Below, one piece after another: positions 8,732-17,081 of a stretch of DNA of 64,000 nt. The stretch comes from Alphaproteobacteria bacterium (GTDB lineage Bacteria; Pseudomonadota; Alphaproteobacteria; Micropepsales; Micropepsaceae). Within the stretch, counting starts at the first letter, position 1. Each line of letters starts with the position of its first letter. The translations under genes and the position numbers were made by a program. The notes under the pieces were generated by a model. It was not told the DNA's origin. It did not search any database and saw nothing but the letters and a program-made list of their open reading frames with translations. The stretch lies in NCBI GenBank assembly GCA_025924715.1, contig JAICHV010000007.1:39845-103844 (forward strand), in the 5' to 3' direction.

Positions 8732-9280
8732 TTATTTTCCACTCTTGGCCTGGCCGGCCTTTGCTGCGTTATAGGCACCCAGCTGATCCGCCTTGAGCTT
8801 GGTCACTTCGATCCTGGGACCTTCCGGGGTTTGGACCTTTCCCATCAAAATGCGGTCCCCGCTTTCCAGCTTTCCCAAATACACGCCGCGTTCCGGAAGA
8901 ATGACCGTCGCCTCCCCGTTTTCCATGACCGTGACCATTCCACCCGCCTCCACCGCTTTGGCGGACATCTTCCGCAGGGCCGAAAAATAAGGCTCCCGCC
9001 GCCAGGATTGCGACGCGCCATCGTCGACCTGAACGACCACATGCCGATCGCTTTCCGCCACCAGCACCATCTTGCAATTGTTCGGCTTCCAGGCCTCGTC
9101 CAAATGCGGATCCATGAGCCACAGGCAGTGAAAGCTCCGGCAGGATTGCGGCCGCTCGCTGTAGATGGCGCAGCCCTTGCTCCCGTCCACATGCACGCAT
9201 AGCCGGCCCTGGGGCTTTTCGAGCTCCGAAACTTGCAGCAACTTGCAGCATAGGGTGCAGTCGCCACATTCCTTGACCAT
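8732..9280 (-). CDS. YkgJ-family cysteine-cluster protein
   Basis: 182 residues from ATG 9280 (a GTG directly upstream is an alternative). The N-terminal half carries the zinc/iron-chelating CxCxxCC cluster: CGDCTLCCKLL, RLCVHVDGSKGCAIYSERPQSCRSFHC, as in PF03692. Metal binding, probably zinc or Fe-S, is inferred from the cysteines. The C-terminal half (VHVVVQVDD onward) has no named domain. It converges on the RND pump gene and diverges from dusA, with which it shares an intergenic region containing an inverted repeat. Function unknown. Confidence 0.75.
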   Translation of the reverse strand: MVKECGDCTLCCKLLQVSELEKPQGRLCVHVDGSKGCAIYSERPQSCRSFHCLWLMDPHLDEAWKPNNCKMVLVAESDRHVVVQVDDGASQSWRREPYFSALRKMSAKAVEAGGMVTVMENGEATVILPERGVYLGKLESGDRILMGKVQTPEGPRIEVTKLKADQLGAYNAAKAGQAKSGK

Positions 9281-9301
9281 CACTTGGACCTTTATCTACC
9301 C

Positions 9302-9335
9302 CCGCCTTTGGCAAGGCGGCGCCTGCCACTATAAT
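9302..9335 (+). promoter_or_regulatory. Strong sigma70-like promoter with hairpin over the -35, upstream of dusA
   Basis: TTGGCA (9308-9313), a 16-bp spacer and a consensus TATAAT (9330-9335) point towards dusA. A perfect 7-bp inverted repeat CCGCCTT-TGGC-AAGGCGG (9302-9319) covers the -35 element and could be an operator, or a terminator remnant for the opposite strand. Transcription would start near 9341, giving a leader of about 57 nt to the preferred dusA start. Confidence 0.55.
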
Positions 9336-9397
9336 GGGATATGGTGAGACGGCGAAATGCCGCAAATGCCCGTCACATCCTTTGGTGCCAAGGAATA

Positions 9398-10381
9398 ATG
9401 CGCAAAGATCAACACCCTATCATCGCCGTCGCCCCGATGATGGACTGGACAGACAGCCATTGCCGGGTGTTGCACCGGCTGCTGACCGCGCGCACGTTGC
9501 TCTATAGCGAAATGGTGACCGCCGACGCGGTGCTGCGCGGCGACCGCGCCCGGCTGTTGGGCTTTGACGCCAGCGAACATCCCCTGGCGCTGCAACTGGG
9601 CGGCAGCGAGCCGGCCAAATTGGCTGAGGCGGCCCGCATCGGCGAGGATTTCGGTTATGACGAGATCAATCTCAATGTCGGCTGCCCCTCGGACCGGGTG
9701 CAATCGGGACGGTTCGGCGCCTGCCTGATGAAGGAGCCGGCGCTGGTGGGTGATTGCATGGCCGCGATGGCCCGCGCGGTGCGCCTGCCCGTCACCGTCA
9801 AATGCCGGCTGGGCGTGGACGAACAGGACCCCGAACTCAGCCTGCGCGATCTGATCGGCCAATGCGCCGCCGCCGGCGTAACGAATTTCGCGGTCCATGC
9901 GCGCAAAGCCTGGCTGGACGGGTTGTCGCCCAAGGAAAACCGGGACATTCCGCCTCTGGATTACGAACTGGTCTATCGCGTCAAACGGGAAAATCCCCGG
10001 CTCACCATCACCTTGAATGGCGGCATCCAGACTTTGGAGACGGCGGAGGCTCATCTGGCCCATGTCGATGGCGTGATGCTGGGCCGTGCCGCCTATCAAA
10101 GCCCTGCCCTGCTGGCGGAGATCGATGCGCGTTTTTTTGGGGGCGCAGCGGTCGATCTCGATCAGGCGGTGAGCGCTTATTGCGAGTATGTCGAACGCAA
10201 GTTGGCGCAAGGTGTGCGGCTCAACTCCATGACCAAACATATGCTGGGGCTTTATAACGGCCGCAAGGGCGCCCGCCCGTTCCGCCGCCATCTCAGCGAG
10301 AACGCCACGCGAGAGGGCGCCGGCATCACCGTGCTGCGCGACGCGCTGGCTTTCCTGCAACGCGACTCCATCGAGGCTTAG
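9398..10381 (+). CDS. dusA: tRNA-dihydrouridine(20/20a) synthase
   Basis: 327 residues from ATG 9398, which has an AAGGA ribosome site. An in-frame ATG at 9341, right at the predicted transcription start, would add a poorly conserved 19-residue extension. DusA hallmarks are PIIAVAPMMDWTDSHCR, NLNVGCPSDRVQSGRFGACLMKEP (conserved Cys), VKCRLGVDEQD, VHARKAWLDGLSPKENRDIPPLDY, TLNGGI and GVMLGRAAY. The FMN enzyme makes dihydrouridine at tRNA positions 20/20a. The last bases overlap the stop of the convergent esterase gene (TAG/TTA share three bases at 10378-10381). Confidence 0.93.
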   Translation: MRKDQHPIIAVAPMMDWTDSHCRVLHRLLTARTLLYSEMVTADAVLRGDRARLLGFDASEHPLALQLGGSEPAKLAEAARIGEDFGYDEINLNVGCPSDRVQSGRFGACLMKEPALVGDCMAAMARAVRLPVTVKCRLGVDEQDPELSLRDLIGQCAAAGVTNFAVHARKAWLDGLSPKENRDIPPLDYELVYRVKRENPRLTITLNGGIQTLETAEAHLAHVDGVMLGRAAYQSPALLAEIDARFFGGAAVDLDQAVSAYCEYVERKLAQGVRLNSMTKHMLGLYNGRKGARPFRRHLSENATREGAGITVLRDALAFLQRDSIEA

Positions 10382-11397
10382 CCCCGAAAAAAGCCGTGGC
10401 TCCTGGCCCAGGCCACCAGCAGCTCCGGCCAGATGGCACCGGGCTTGCCCGCCATCTTGGCGATGCCGAAGCCATGGCCCCCCTGCTCGAAGACATGCAG
10501 CTCTGCCGGCACGCCCGCGGCGCGAAGGCCTGCGAAGAACGCGATACCGTTCGGAGCCGGCGGAACAAGCGGGTCGTCCGCGGCCAGGGCGATAAAAACC
10601 GGAGGCGCCGCCGCGGTGACGTTCTTCTCGCAGGAATAAAGATCGATCTGTTCCGGCGTGGGCGCGGCCCCCAACAAGGCAAGACGCGAGCCGTTATGTG
10701 CGCCTTCGCCCATCGTCACCACCGGATAGAGCGTCACCACGAAATTGGGCTTGGCATCGGCATTGTCGGCGGCATCTACCGGCCGGTAAACCGGCGCTGC
10801 GAACCGCGTGGCCAGAGAACAGGCGACATGGCCACCCGCCGAAAAGCCCAGGAAACCGACACGCGCCGGATCAAGACCGAAGCGGGCGGCATTGGCGCGC
10901 ACCAGCCGCATGGCCCGCTGGGCATCCTGCAGCGGCACATTCGAGCGCTCGGCCCAGCCCTCGCCGGGGAGCCGGTAGCGCAGGACGAAACAGGTGACGC
11001 CGAATCCGGTCAGGCGGCGCGCGGTTTCGAAGGCCTCTCCGTCCAGATATTCGCGGACATAGCCGCCGCCCGGCGCCAGGATCACGGCCGAACCGTCAGG
11101 CCGGTCCGGGCGAAACACATCCAGGCGCGGCACGCCGATATGGTCGGCGGACCGGTCGGGCGGCATGCCCGCGATGGCGTGGTTGGTGACGCGCTGCGGT
11201 GGCAGGTCAAGACCGGCACCCCCGGGTGGCGTCCCCGGCCACAGGACAAGATTTTCGCCTGGATCGCCGGGCAGGATGCCGTCGCCCGGCATCACGGTTT
11301 GCGCCTGGGCTCCCGTGGTCAGCACGGCCATGCCGGCCAGGCCGAAGCCGATGGCGGCGCGGCGATCCAGGCCGATGCGTGCTGCGGTCTCATCCAT
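10378..11397 (-). CDS. Tat-exported alpha/beta hydrolase (BD-FAE/acetyl-xylan-esterase-like)
   Basis: 339 residues. The N-terminus DRRAAIGFGLAGMAVLTTGAQA is a twin-arginine-type signal. The alpha/beta-hydrolase core shows the oxyanion loop ILAPGGGYVREYLDGE, the nucleophile elbow GFLGFSAGGHVA, an acid in LAADDPLVPP and the catalytic His in FEQGGHGFG. Such proteins deacylate carbohydrates or small esters in the periplasm; the exact substrate cannot be told. It lies 14 bp downstream of the phosphomannomutase gene on the same strand, suggesting one transcript, and converges on dusA. Confidence 0.85.
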   Translation of the reverse strand: MDETAARIGLDRRAAIGFGLAGMAVLTTGAQAQTVMPGDGILPGDPGENLVLWPGTPPGGAGLDLPPQRVTNHAIAGMPPDRSADHIGVPRLDVFRPDRPDGSAVILAPGGGYVREYLDGEAFETARRLTGFGVTCFVLRYRLPGEGWAERSNVPLQDAQRAMRLVRANAARFGLDPARVGFLGFSAGGHVACSLATRFAAPVYRPVDAADNADAKPNFVVTLYPVVTMGEGAHNGSRLALLGAAPTPEQIDLYSCEKNVTAAAPPVFIALAADDPLVPPAPNGIAFFAGLRAAGVPAELHVFEQGGHGFGIAKMAGKPGAIWPELLVAWARSHGFFRG

Positions 11398-11411
11398 GAC
11401 CGCAGGATATA

Positions 11412-12908
11412 TCAGATTTTCTGGTCGTATTCGCCGACTTCCGGATATTTGGAAAGACGCGTGTCGATGTCCTTGAACATCGCCCGCATCTTCTCTTCCG
11501 AGACCGGGCTTTCCACCACCACCACCAGCGACGGCTTGTTGGATGACGCCCGCACCAGACCCCAGGTGCCGTCTTCCAGGGTGACGCGTACCCCATTGAC
11601 GGTGACCACGCTGGTGATGGTTTGGCCCAGCAGCTTTTCGCCGCGGGTTTTCATGCCGGCATAATCGCGGGTGACCGCTTCGACCACAGCATATTTTTTG
11701 TCGTCCGGGCAGAAGGGCGACATGGTGGGCGAGCCCCAGGTCTTGGGCAGCCCGTCATAAAGCGCGGACAGACTTTTGCCGCCGGCGCGATCCAGCATCT
11801 CCAGCACCGCGATGCCGGCGACGATGCCGTCGTCATAGCCATGGCCGACCGGCGGATTGAAGAAGAAATGGCCCGATTTCTCGAAGCCGGCCAGGGCCTT
11901 CAGCTCGGCGGTGCGGCGCTTGATATAGGAATGGCCGGTCTTCCAGTAATCGGTCTTGACCCCGCGGGCCTGCAAAACCGGATCGGTCAGATAAAGCCCG
12001 GTGGATTTCACGTCCACCACGAATTGCGCATCCGCGTGCTTGGCCGACAGATCGCGGGCCAGCAAGACGCCGATCTTGTCGGCGAAAATCTCCCGCCCGG
12101 TATCGTCGACCACGCCGCAGCGGTCGCCGTCGCCGTCAAAACCCAGGCATAGATCGGCGCCATGCGCGCGCACCGCATCGCCCATGGCATGCAGCATGTG
12201 AAGGTCTTCGGGATTGGGATTGTATTTGGGGAAGGTGAAATCCAGCTCGGTGTCCATGTCGATCACCTCGGCGCCGATGCGGCGCAGGGCTTCGGGGGCA
12301 AAGGCGCCGGCGGTGCCGTTGCCGCAAGCCGCCACGACCTTGAGGGGTCGCGAAAGCTTATGGCCCTTGGTCACCGCCGCCAGATAAGTCTCGCGCATGT
12401 CGGCGACGGCGACATAGCGGCCGCCGTCACGCTCCTGCCCCTGGCCTTCCAGCACGATCTTGCGCAAGGCGCCCATCTCGTCCGGACCGAAAGTGAGCGG
12501 GCGCTGTGCCCCCATCTTAACCCCCGTCCAGCCGTTTTCATTGTGGCTGGCGGTGACCATCGCCACCGCCGGGCAATCGAGCGCGAACTGCGCGAAATAG
12601 GCCACCGGCGACAGCGCCAGTCCGATGTCATGGACTTCGCAGCCGGCCCGCATCAACCCGATGGTGAGGGCCTGTTTGATCGACAGGGAATAGGAACGGA
12701 AGTCATGGCCGGTGACGACTTTCGGCTGAACCCCGATCTGGCGCAGATAGGTGCCCAGGCCCAGCCCCAGCGCCTGGATACCCAGCAGGTTGATCTCCTT
12801 GCCGAACAGCCAGCGCGCATCATATTCGCGAAAGCCGTTGGCGGTGACCAAAGGCAGATTCTCATAATCCGCGGAATTGGGGACCAGGTTGGAAAGCGGC
12901 TTCATCAT
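11412..12908 (-). CDS. Phosphomannomutase/phosphoglucomutase
   Basis: 498 residues, alpha-D-phosphohexomutase superfamily, closest in pattern to AlgC/ManB proteins. Four-domain landmarks are the phosphoserine loop VTASHNENGWTGVKMG (Ser121), the metal-binding loop LGFDGDGDRCGVVD, the sugar-binding region around AELKALAGFEKSGHFFF, and the phosphate-binding C-terminal domain TLEDGTWGLVRASSNKPSLVV. It interconverts hexose-1- and hexose-6-phosphates for exopolysaccharide, LPS or glycogen precursors. Two adjacent ATGs (12908, 12905) are possible starts and neither has a clear ribosome site. The zinc-ribbon gene lies 65 bp upstream and an esterase gene directly downstream on the same strand. Confidence 0.92.
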   Translation of the reverse strand: MMKPLSNLVPNSADYENLPLVTANGFREYDARWLFGKEINLLGIQALGLGLGTYLRQIGVQPKVVTGHDFRSYSLSIKQALTIGLMRAGCEVHDIGLALSPVAYFAQFALDCPAVAMVTASHNENGWTGVKMGAQRPLTFGPDEMGALRKIVLEGQGQERDGGRYVAVADMRETYLAAVTKGHKLSRPLKVVAACGNGTAGAFAPEALRRIGAEVIDMDTELDFTFPKYNPNPEDLHMLHAMGDAVRAHGADLCLGFDGDGDRCGVVDDTGREIFADKIGVLLARDLSAKHADAQFVVDVKSTGLYLTDPVLQARGVKTDYWKTGHSYIKRRTAELKALAGFEKSGHFFFNPPVGHGYDDGIVAGIAVLEMLDRAGGKSLSALYDGLPKTWGSPTMSPFCPDDKKYAVVEAVTRDYAGMKTRGEKLLGQTITSVVTVNGVRVTLEDGTWGLVRASSNKPSLVVVVESPVSEEKMRAMFKDIDTRLSKYPEVGEYDQKI

Positions 12909-12973
12909 GAGAGGGCGGGCTCGGCAAAACGCGGGCGGTTGTAACCGCCTCGCCGCCGAACCTCAACCGCCGG

Positions 12974-13165
12974 TCAGCCGGGTTCGTGCGGACCCAGGCT
13001 GCCGTCCTGGCGCTCGAAGCGCGGATTGGACAGGTCATAGGTGTCGAACCCGCAATGCGGGCAGACCGTGATCAAGCTGCCGCGGCCAAAGGGGGTGGTG
13101 TTGTGGCAGCGCTCGCACCTGTAATCGGCGCTTTCACGCGCCATTTCGCCAACCTTCTCGGTCAT
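12974..13165 (-). CDS. Small zinc-ribbon protein
   Basis: 63 residues from ATG 13165, which has an excellent GAGGAG ribosome site 7 nt upstream. Two CxxC knuckles, CERC (17-20) and CPHC (35-38), indicate a zinc ribbon (DYRCERCHNTTPFGRGSLITVCPHCGF). The acidic, glycine-rich tail ends in HEPG. Similar little ribbons exist in many proteobacteria without a defined role. It diverges from the cobA-like gene, 93 bp apart. Confidence 0.7.
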   Translation of the reverse strand: MTEKVGEMARESADYRCERCHNTTPFGRGSLITVCPHCGFDTYDLSNPRFERQDGSLGPHEPG

Positions 13166-13246
13166 TACGGGCTCCTCGAACTTGGGACCCAACGCCCGGC
13201 CGCGCCCGGTCGTTCCTGAAAAAGATGTTTCCGCCGCCCGGCTTTG

Positions 13247-13252
13247 TATAAT
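13247..13252 (+). promoter_or_regulatory. TATAAT box just before the cobA start (possible leaderless mRNA)
   Basis: A consensus TATAAT ends 6 nt before the ATG at 13259, so transcription would begin at or next to the start codon. No good -35 is visible. A GGAG sits only 2 nt before the ATG, which is too close for normal initiation. Confidence 0.35.
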
Positions 13253-13258
13253 GGAGCG

Positions 13259-14065
13259 ATGGACCGGACCGACATCGCCCACGCCCTCAAATTGCCGGTT
13301 TTCGAAAAAGGCTGGGTCTGGCTGGTGGGCGGCGGCCCGGGCGATCCCGGCTTGATCACCGCCCTGGGCCTTCATGCCTTGGCGCAGGCGGATTTCGTCC
13401 TTTATGACGCCTTGATCGACGAAACACTGCTCACCCTGACCAAGCCGGGCGCGGGGTTGATCTTTGCCGGCAAGCGCGCCGGCATGCGCTCCTGCAAGCA
13501 GAGCGATATTTCCGCCATGCTGGTGGATCTGGCGAAACAGCAAAAGCGGGTGCTGCGGCTGAAAGGGGGCGATCCCTTCGTCTTCGGCCGCGGCGGCGAG
13601 GAAGCCGGCGCCCTGGCCAAGGCCGGCATTCCCTTCCGCATCGTGCCGGGGATCACCGCCGGCATCGGCGGCCTTGCCTATGCCGGGATTCCCGTCACCC
13701 ATCGCGACACCAATTCCGCCGTCACCTTCATCACCGGTCATGACGCGGACGGAAAACTGCCCCAGTTGAACTGGGCGGGACTGGCGGCGGGTTCGCCGAC
13801 CCTGGTGCTCTATATGGCGCGCAAACATGCCGGCGAGATCGCCGCCGCCCTGATCGCGGCGGGACGCAGACCGGACGAACCCGCCGCCATTGTCGCCAAT
13901 GCCGCGCGCCCGCAGCAGAGCGTCGTCGTCACCACTTTGGCGCAGATGGGGGACGCCGCCGCCGCCAGTCCTGCCGTCGCGATCATCGTGATCGGCGAAA
14001 ATGTGAAACTGCGGGGCGAACTGGATTGGCTGACCCGCGCCGCCGCAGAACTTAGCCCCGGCTGA
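13259..14065 (+). CDS. cobA: Uroporphyrinogen-III C-methyltransferase (CobA/SUMT)
   Basis: 268 residues from ATG 13259; a TTG 15 nt upstream is less likely. SUMT motifs are VWLVGGGPGDPGLITALGL, VLYDALI, GKRAG, RVLRLKGGDPFVFGRGGEEA, the SAM-binding PGITAGIGGLAYAGIPVTHR, TFITGHD and PTLVLYMARKH. The enzyme methylates uroporphyrinogen III at C2 and C7 to precorrin-2, on the way to siroheme or cobalamin. No sirohaem chelatase or cobalamin operon adjoins it. Sulfite/nitrite-reductase supply is the common alternative role. The stop overlaps the convergent DUF1289 gene by 14 bp. Confidence 0.9.
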   Translation: MDRTDIAHALKLPVFEKGWVWLVGGGPGDPGLITALGLHALAQADFVLYDALIDETLLTLTKPGAGLIFAGKRAGMRSCKQSDISAMLVDLAKQQKRVLRLKGGDPFVFGRGGEEAGALAKAGIPFRIVPGITAGIGGLAYAGIPVTHRDTNSAVTFITGHDADGKLPQLNWAGLAAGSPTLVLYMARKHAGEIAAALIAAGRRPDEPAAIVANAARPQQSVVVTTLAQMGDAAAASPAVAIIVIGENVKLRGELDWLTRAAAELSPG

Positions 14066-14222
14066 TGGCTTTCAGCCGCGCCGGCAGTTCCGCCATGATG
14101 GCGGCGCGCTGCGCTTCGCTGAGCGCGGTCCATTGCGCGATTTCGTCCAGGGTCCGGCCGCAGCCCGAACAAAGCTGCCGGGCCGGGTCATAAAGACAGA
14201 TTTTGGTGCAGGGGTTTTCCAC
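14052..14222 (-). CDS. DUF1289 family small cysteine-rich protein
   Basis: 56 residues, starting with GTG 14222 (a TTG just upstream is possible). The sequence PCTKICLYDPARQLCSGCGRTLDEIAQW is the DUF1289 signature: four cysteines in a C-x3-C-x8-C-x2-C arrangement. Annotated relatives are described as predicted Fe-S or zinc proteins of unknown function. Convergent with cobA, overlapping its last 14 bp. Confidence 0.8.
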   Translation of the reverse strand: MENPCTKICLYDPARQLCSGCGRTLDEIAQWTALSEAQRAAIMAELPARLKAISRG

Positions 14223-14325
14223 CAAAACAGCCTAAAAGGCTCGACCGTTCAAAGCCAGGCGATGGTCTTAACCGATGCTTCAACAGCACGGGCCTACCAT
14301 TTTCGCGGATTGTACGGAACTTCAG

Positions 14326-14856
14326 ATGGCCAAAGCGCAGTTCCACAAGAACCAGCGGGTTTACGTCAAGCCGGTCGGCACCTGGGCGCTGGTCGAGCAT
14401 GTCGTGCCGCATTGGGCCAAGGGCATCGATGAGCCGATCCGCATCCATTACGATGTCGGACTGGGACGCGAATTCGCCGCCGAAGAATTGCTCAGCGAAG
14501 AACCGATGGGCGACCAGGTGCAGGCCGAGGGCGAACAGTGGCGGGTGGTGCGGGCCCGCAACAAATGGCAGCCGGCGGAAGGCTGCGCCGCCCATCCCGT
14601 TCCGGGCACTTTTCCGGTGGTGATAACCGGCGAGGCCGATTGGGGCGGCTGGCGGGTGCCGGGCGCGGAATATGATCTCTACCCCGCCAAGGTCGAAGAG
14701 CAGGCGCGGCTGATCGCCAGCGCACCCAAACTGGCCTCCTTCGCCAGCGGATTGGTCGAATGGGCGCGCAAATCCGGCGAGGATATGCCCAGCGCCCTGG
14801 CCGAGCTGGCCCACAATGCCCAGGACATCCTGGCCCAGGTAAAAGGCCAGGGTTAA
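14326..14856 (+). CDS. Conserved hypothetical protein
   Basis: 176 residues from ATG 14326. An upstream in-frame ATG at 14275 is possible, but MAKAQFHKNQRVYVKPVGTWALVEHV reads like a natural N-terminus. I do not recognise the family. It is soluble, with tryptophan-rich beta segments (WRVVRARNKWQP, ADWGGWRVPGAEYDLYPA) and a C-terminal helical part (LASFASGLVEWARKSGE). The first 25 residues resemble a KOW/SH3-like strand pattern, which is speculative. Codon use matches the neighbours. The DUF898-M48 pair follows 80 bp later. Confidence 0.65.
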   Translation: MAKAQFHKNQRVYVKPVGTWALVEHVVPHWAKGIDEPIRIHYDVGLGREFAAEELLSEEPMGDQVQAEGEQWRVVRARNKWQPAEGCAAHPVPGTFPVVITGEADWGGWRVPGAEYDLYPAKVEEQARLIASAPKLASFASGLVEWARKSGEDMPSALAELAHNAQDILAQVKGQG

Positions 14857-14936
14857 TCGGCGAATAAAATCTTCCACCCCCCTGGCGCGGCGCGGCAAAG
14901 CTGCCAAGCTGAGGTCGTTTTGGGTTGGGGAACCTG

Positions 14937-16016
14937 ATGGACAAGATCGAGACCGGGGCGGCGCCCGACTTCGCCACACGTCACGCCATGCGCTTCGAAG
15001 GCAGCGGCGGGGAATATTTCAAAATCTGGATCGTCAATCTTGCGCTGACGCTGCTGACATTGGGCATCTTCAGCGCCTGGGCCAAGCTGCGCAACCGGCG
15101 CTATTTTTACGGCAACACCTATCTGGAGCAGCACAGTTTCGATTACCACGCCTCGCCCTGGCGGATCTTGTTGGGACGGGTGATCGCCCTGGCGCTGCTG
15201 CTGGGCTATTCGCTGACCGCGTCGCTGGCGCCCAAGGCGGTTTTCGGCTGGGCCCTTCTGTTTGTGGTGGCACTGCCCTGGCTGGTCAAATCCAGTCTGC
15301 GCTTCAACGCCCGCAACACAAGCTACCGCAATATCCGCTTCGACTTCGGCGGCACGTATGGGGGCGCGTTCAAGGCCTATGTCCTGTGGCCCCTCCTGGC
15401 GGCGATTACGCTCTTCACGACTTTTCCGCTGAGCCACAGAGCGCGGGATTATTACAACATCAACAATCATGCTTTTGGCGGAAAAACTTTCGAGGCCAAA
15501 ATTCCCGCCGGCAGATTATACCTGATTTATCTGGTGGCGCTGGTCGGGCTGGTTTGCGCCCTCGGCATCGTAATAACCATGGCGGTGTCGGCGGGCCTGG
15601 CTGCCGGTTTCAAGCCCGGTGGCCATGGCGTTCCGCCGGTCACCGTGTTGGCGCCCGCCATCATCACGACCAGCGTTCTGTATGTCGTCATGCTGCTATT
15701 CCTCACCGTGTTCGTCAGCACCCTGACCTTCAACCTGGCGCTCAACAACACAAGGCTGGGCGACAACCTCCAACTGGAATCGACGCTGTCGCCTTTCGCC
15801 ATGGTGTGGATCGCCGCCAGCAATCTGGTGCTCATACTCTTGACCCTGGGATTGTTTTATCCCTGGGCGCGGGTGCGCCAATTCCGGTATGCGGCGACCC
15901 ATCTGGCCGTCATCGGCAGCGCTGACGCGGGCGCCTTCACCTCCAACTTTGACGGCCGCCAGGGCGCGATCGGAGAGGAGATCGCCAGCTTCTTCGATAT
16001 CGATTTCGGGCTCTGA
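14937..16016 (+). CDS. DUF898 (YjgN-type) polytopic membrane protein
   Basis: 359 residues from ATG 14937, with a GGGGA ribosome site. DUF898 features are FEGSGGEYFKIWIVNLALTLLTLGIFSAWAKLRNRRYFYGNT, repeated in related form near the C-terminus (LLTLGLFYPWARVRQFRY). About six membrane helices separate the conserved aromatic/basic stretches. The function of the family is unknown. It is followed after 2 bp by an M48 metallopeptidase, a pairing seen in other proteobacteria that suggests the two act together in the membrane. Confidence 0.88.
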   Translation: MDKIETGAAPDFATRHAMRFEGSGGEYFKIWIVNLALTLLTLGIFSAWAKLRNRRYFYGNTYLEQHSFDYHASPWRILLGRVIALALLLGYSLTASLAPKAVFGWALLFVVALPWLVKSSLRFNARNTSYRNIRFDFGGTYGGAFKAYVLWPLLAAITLFTTFPLSHRARDYYNINNHAFGGKTFEAKIPAGRLYLIYLVALVGLVCALGIVITMAVSAGLAAGFKPGGHGVPPVTVLAPAIITTSVLYVVMLLFLTVFVSTLTFNLALNNTRLGDNLQLESTLSPFAMVWIAASNLVLILLTLGLFYPWARVRQFRYAATHLAVIGSADAGAFTSNFDGRQGAIGEEIASFFDIDFGL

Positions 16017-16018
16017 GC

Positions 16019-17029
16019 TTGCAGGCGGCCGGCCAATATTTCCTGCCCGGTTCCGCCCGCTATGTAGAAGCGGCGCTCGAGGCCGATGGCGGGTCGCTGC
16101 GCGTGTGCGGGGCCGACGGCGCCGAACTCGACACGGCGCCGCGCACCCAAGTGCGCGCCACCTCGCGGCTGGGCCGGCTGACCCGCAAGCTCGACTTCCC
16201 CGGCGGCGGTCGCTTCGAAACGACTGAGGACGATGCCATCGACGCCATGCTGCAAGGCGGCGTGCTGCATCGGTTGGAAAAATCCTGGCGCGCGGTTCTG
16301 GCCTCGGTGGTGGCGGCGGCCGCGGCTGTGGCCTGGTTTGCTTTCTACGGCGCCCCTCTGGCCGCCGATCAATTGGCGCGGCATACGCCGGCGTCGATCT
16401 CGATCTTCATGACCGGACAGGCGCTTTCCACCCTCGACGGACGCGTTCTTCTTCCGACCAAGCTGGACGCCTCGGCTAGGGCCCGTGCCCAGGCATTGTT
16501 CGACAAAGTGGCGGCCAGAGAGGGGCATCCCGCCGGCGCCTATCGGCTGTTGCTGCGCAACGCGCCGGTCATCGGCCCCAACGCCTTTGCCTTTCCGGAT
16601 GGCCGCGTGGTGCTGACCGATCAATTGGCGCTGATGATCGCCAAAGACGCGGAACTGGAAGGCGTGTTCGCCCATGAGATGTCGCATGTCAATCATGCCC
16701 ATACGTTGCAGCGGGTTTACCAGGCCTCACTGGTGCCGGCGGTCGTGGCCCTGATCACCGGCGATGCCACCCAAGCCGGGCACATTGCCACTTTGATGCC
16801 CGGCATTCTGCTGCAGCAATCCTATTCCCGCGCCTTCGAGCAGCAGGCGGATGATGACGCGGCCCGCCTTCTTCTTGGCATGAACGAGGATCCCGCCGCT
16901 CTGGCGGAACTGCTGGAACGCATGCAGAAAAAGCTATGCGGTGCTGCCGACTGCGAACCCAGTTGGCTGGGCTCGCATCCGGCCACCGCGGAACGCGCGG
17001 CCCATTTGCGCCATCCGACAAAACTATAG
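16019..17029 (+). CDS. M48-family membrane metallopeptidase
   Basis: 336 residues starting with TTG 16019, directly after the DUF898 stop; no better start is nearby. One membrane segment (about 92-112) anchors the protein. The zinc site is HEMSH (His219, Glu220, His223) with the third ligand Glu274 in AFEQQADDDA, both typical of M48 (HtpX/Ste24-like) peptidases. SHPATAERAAHL near the C-terminus is the usual M48 tail. It probably degrades or trims membrane or periplasmic proteins. It is translationally coupled to DUF898. Confidence 0.88.
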   Translation: MQAAGQYFLPGSARYVEAALEADGGSLRVCGADGAELDTAPRTQVRATSRLGRLTRKLDFPGGGRFETTEDDAIDAMLQGGVLHRLEKSWRAVLASVVAAAAAVAWFAFYGAPLAADQLARHTPASISIFMTGQALSTLDGRVLLPTKLDASARARAQALFDKVAAREGHPAGAYRLLLRNAPVIGPNAFAFPDGRVVLTDQLALMIAKDAELEGVFAHEMSHVNHAHTLQRVYQASLVPAVVALITGDATQAGHIATLMPGILLQQSYSRAFEQQADDDAARLLLGMNEDPAALAELLERMQKKLCGAADCEPSWLGSHPATAERAAHLRHPTKL

Positions 17030-17081
17030 GCAATGGCGTTTGTTTCCGGCTAGTGTCCCGGCCTTTTCCGCCGAGGACATC

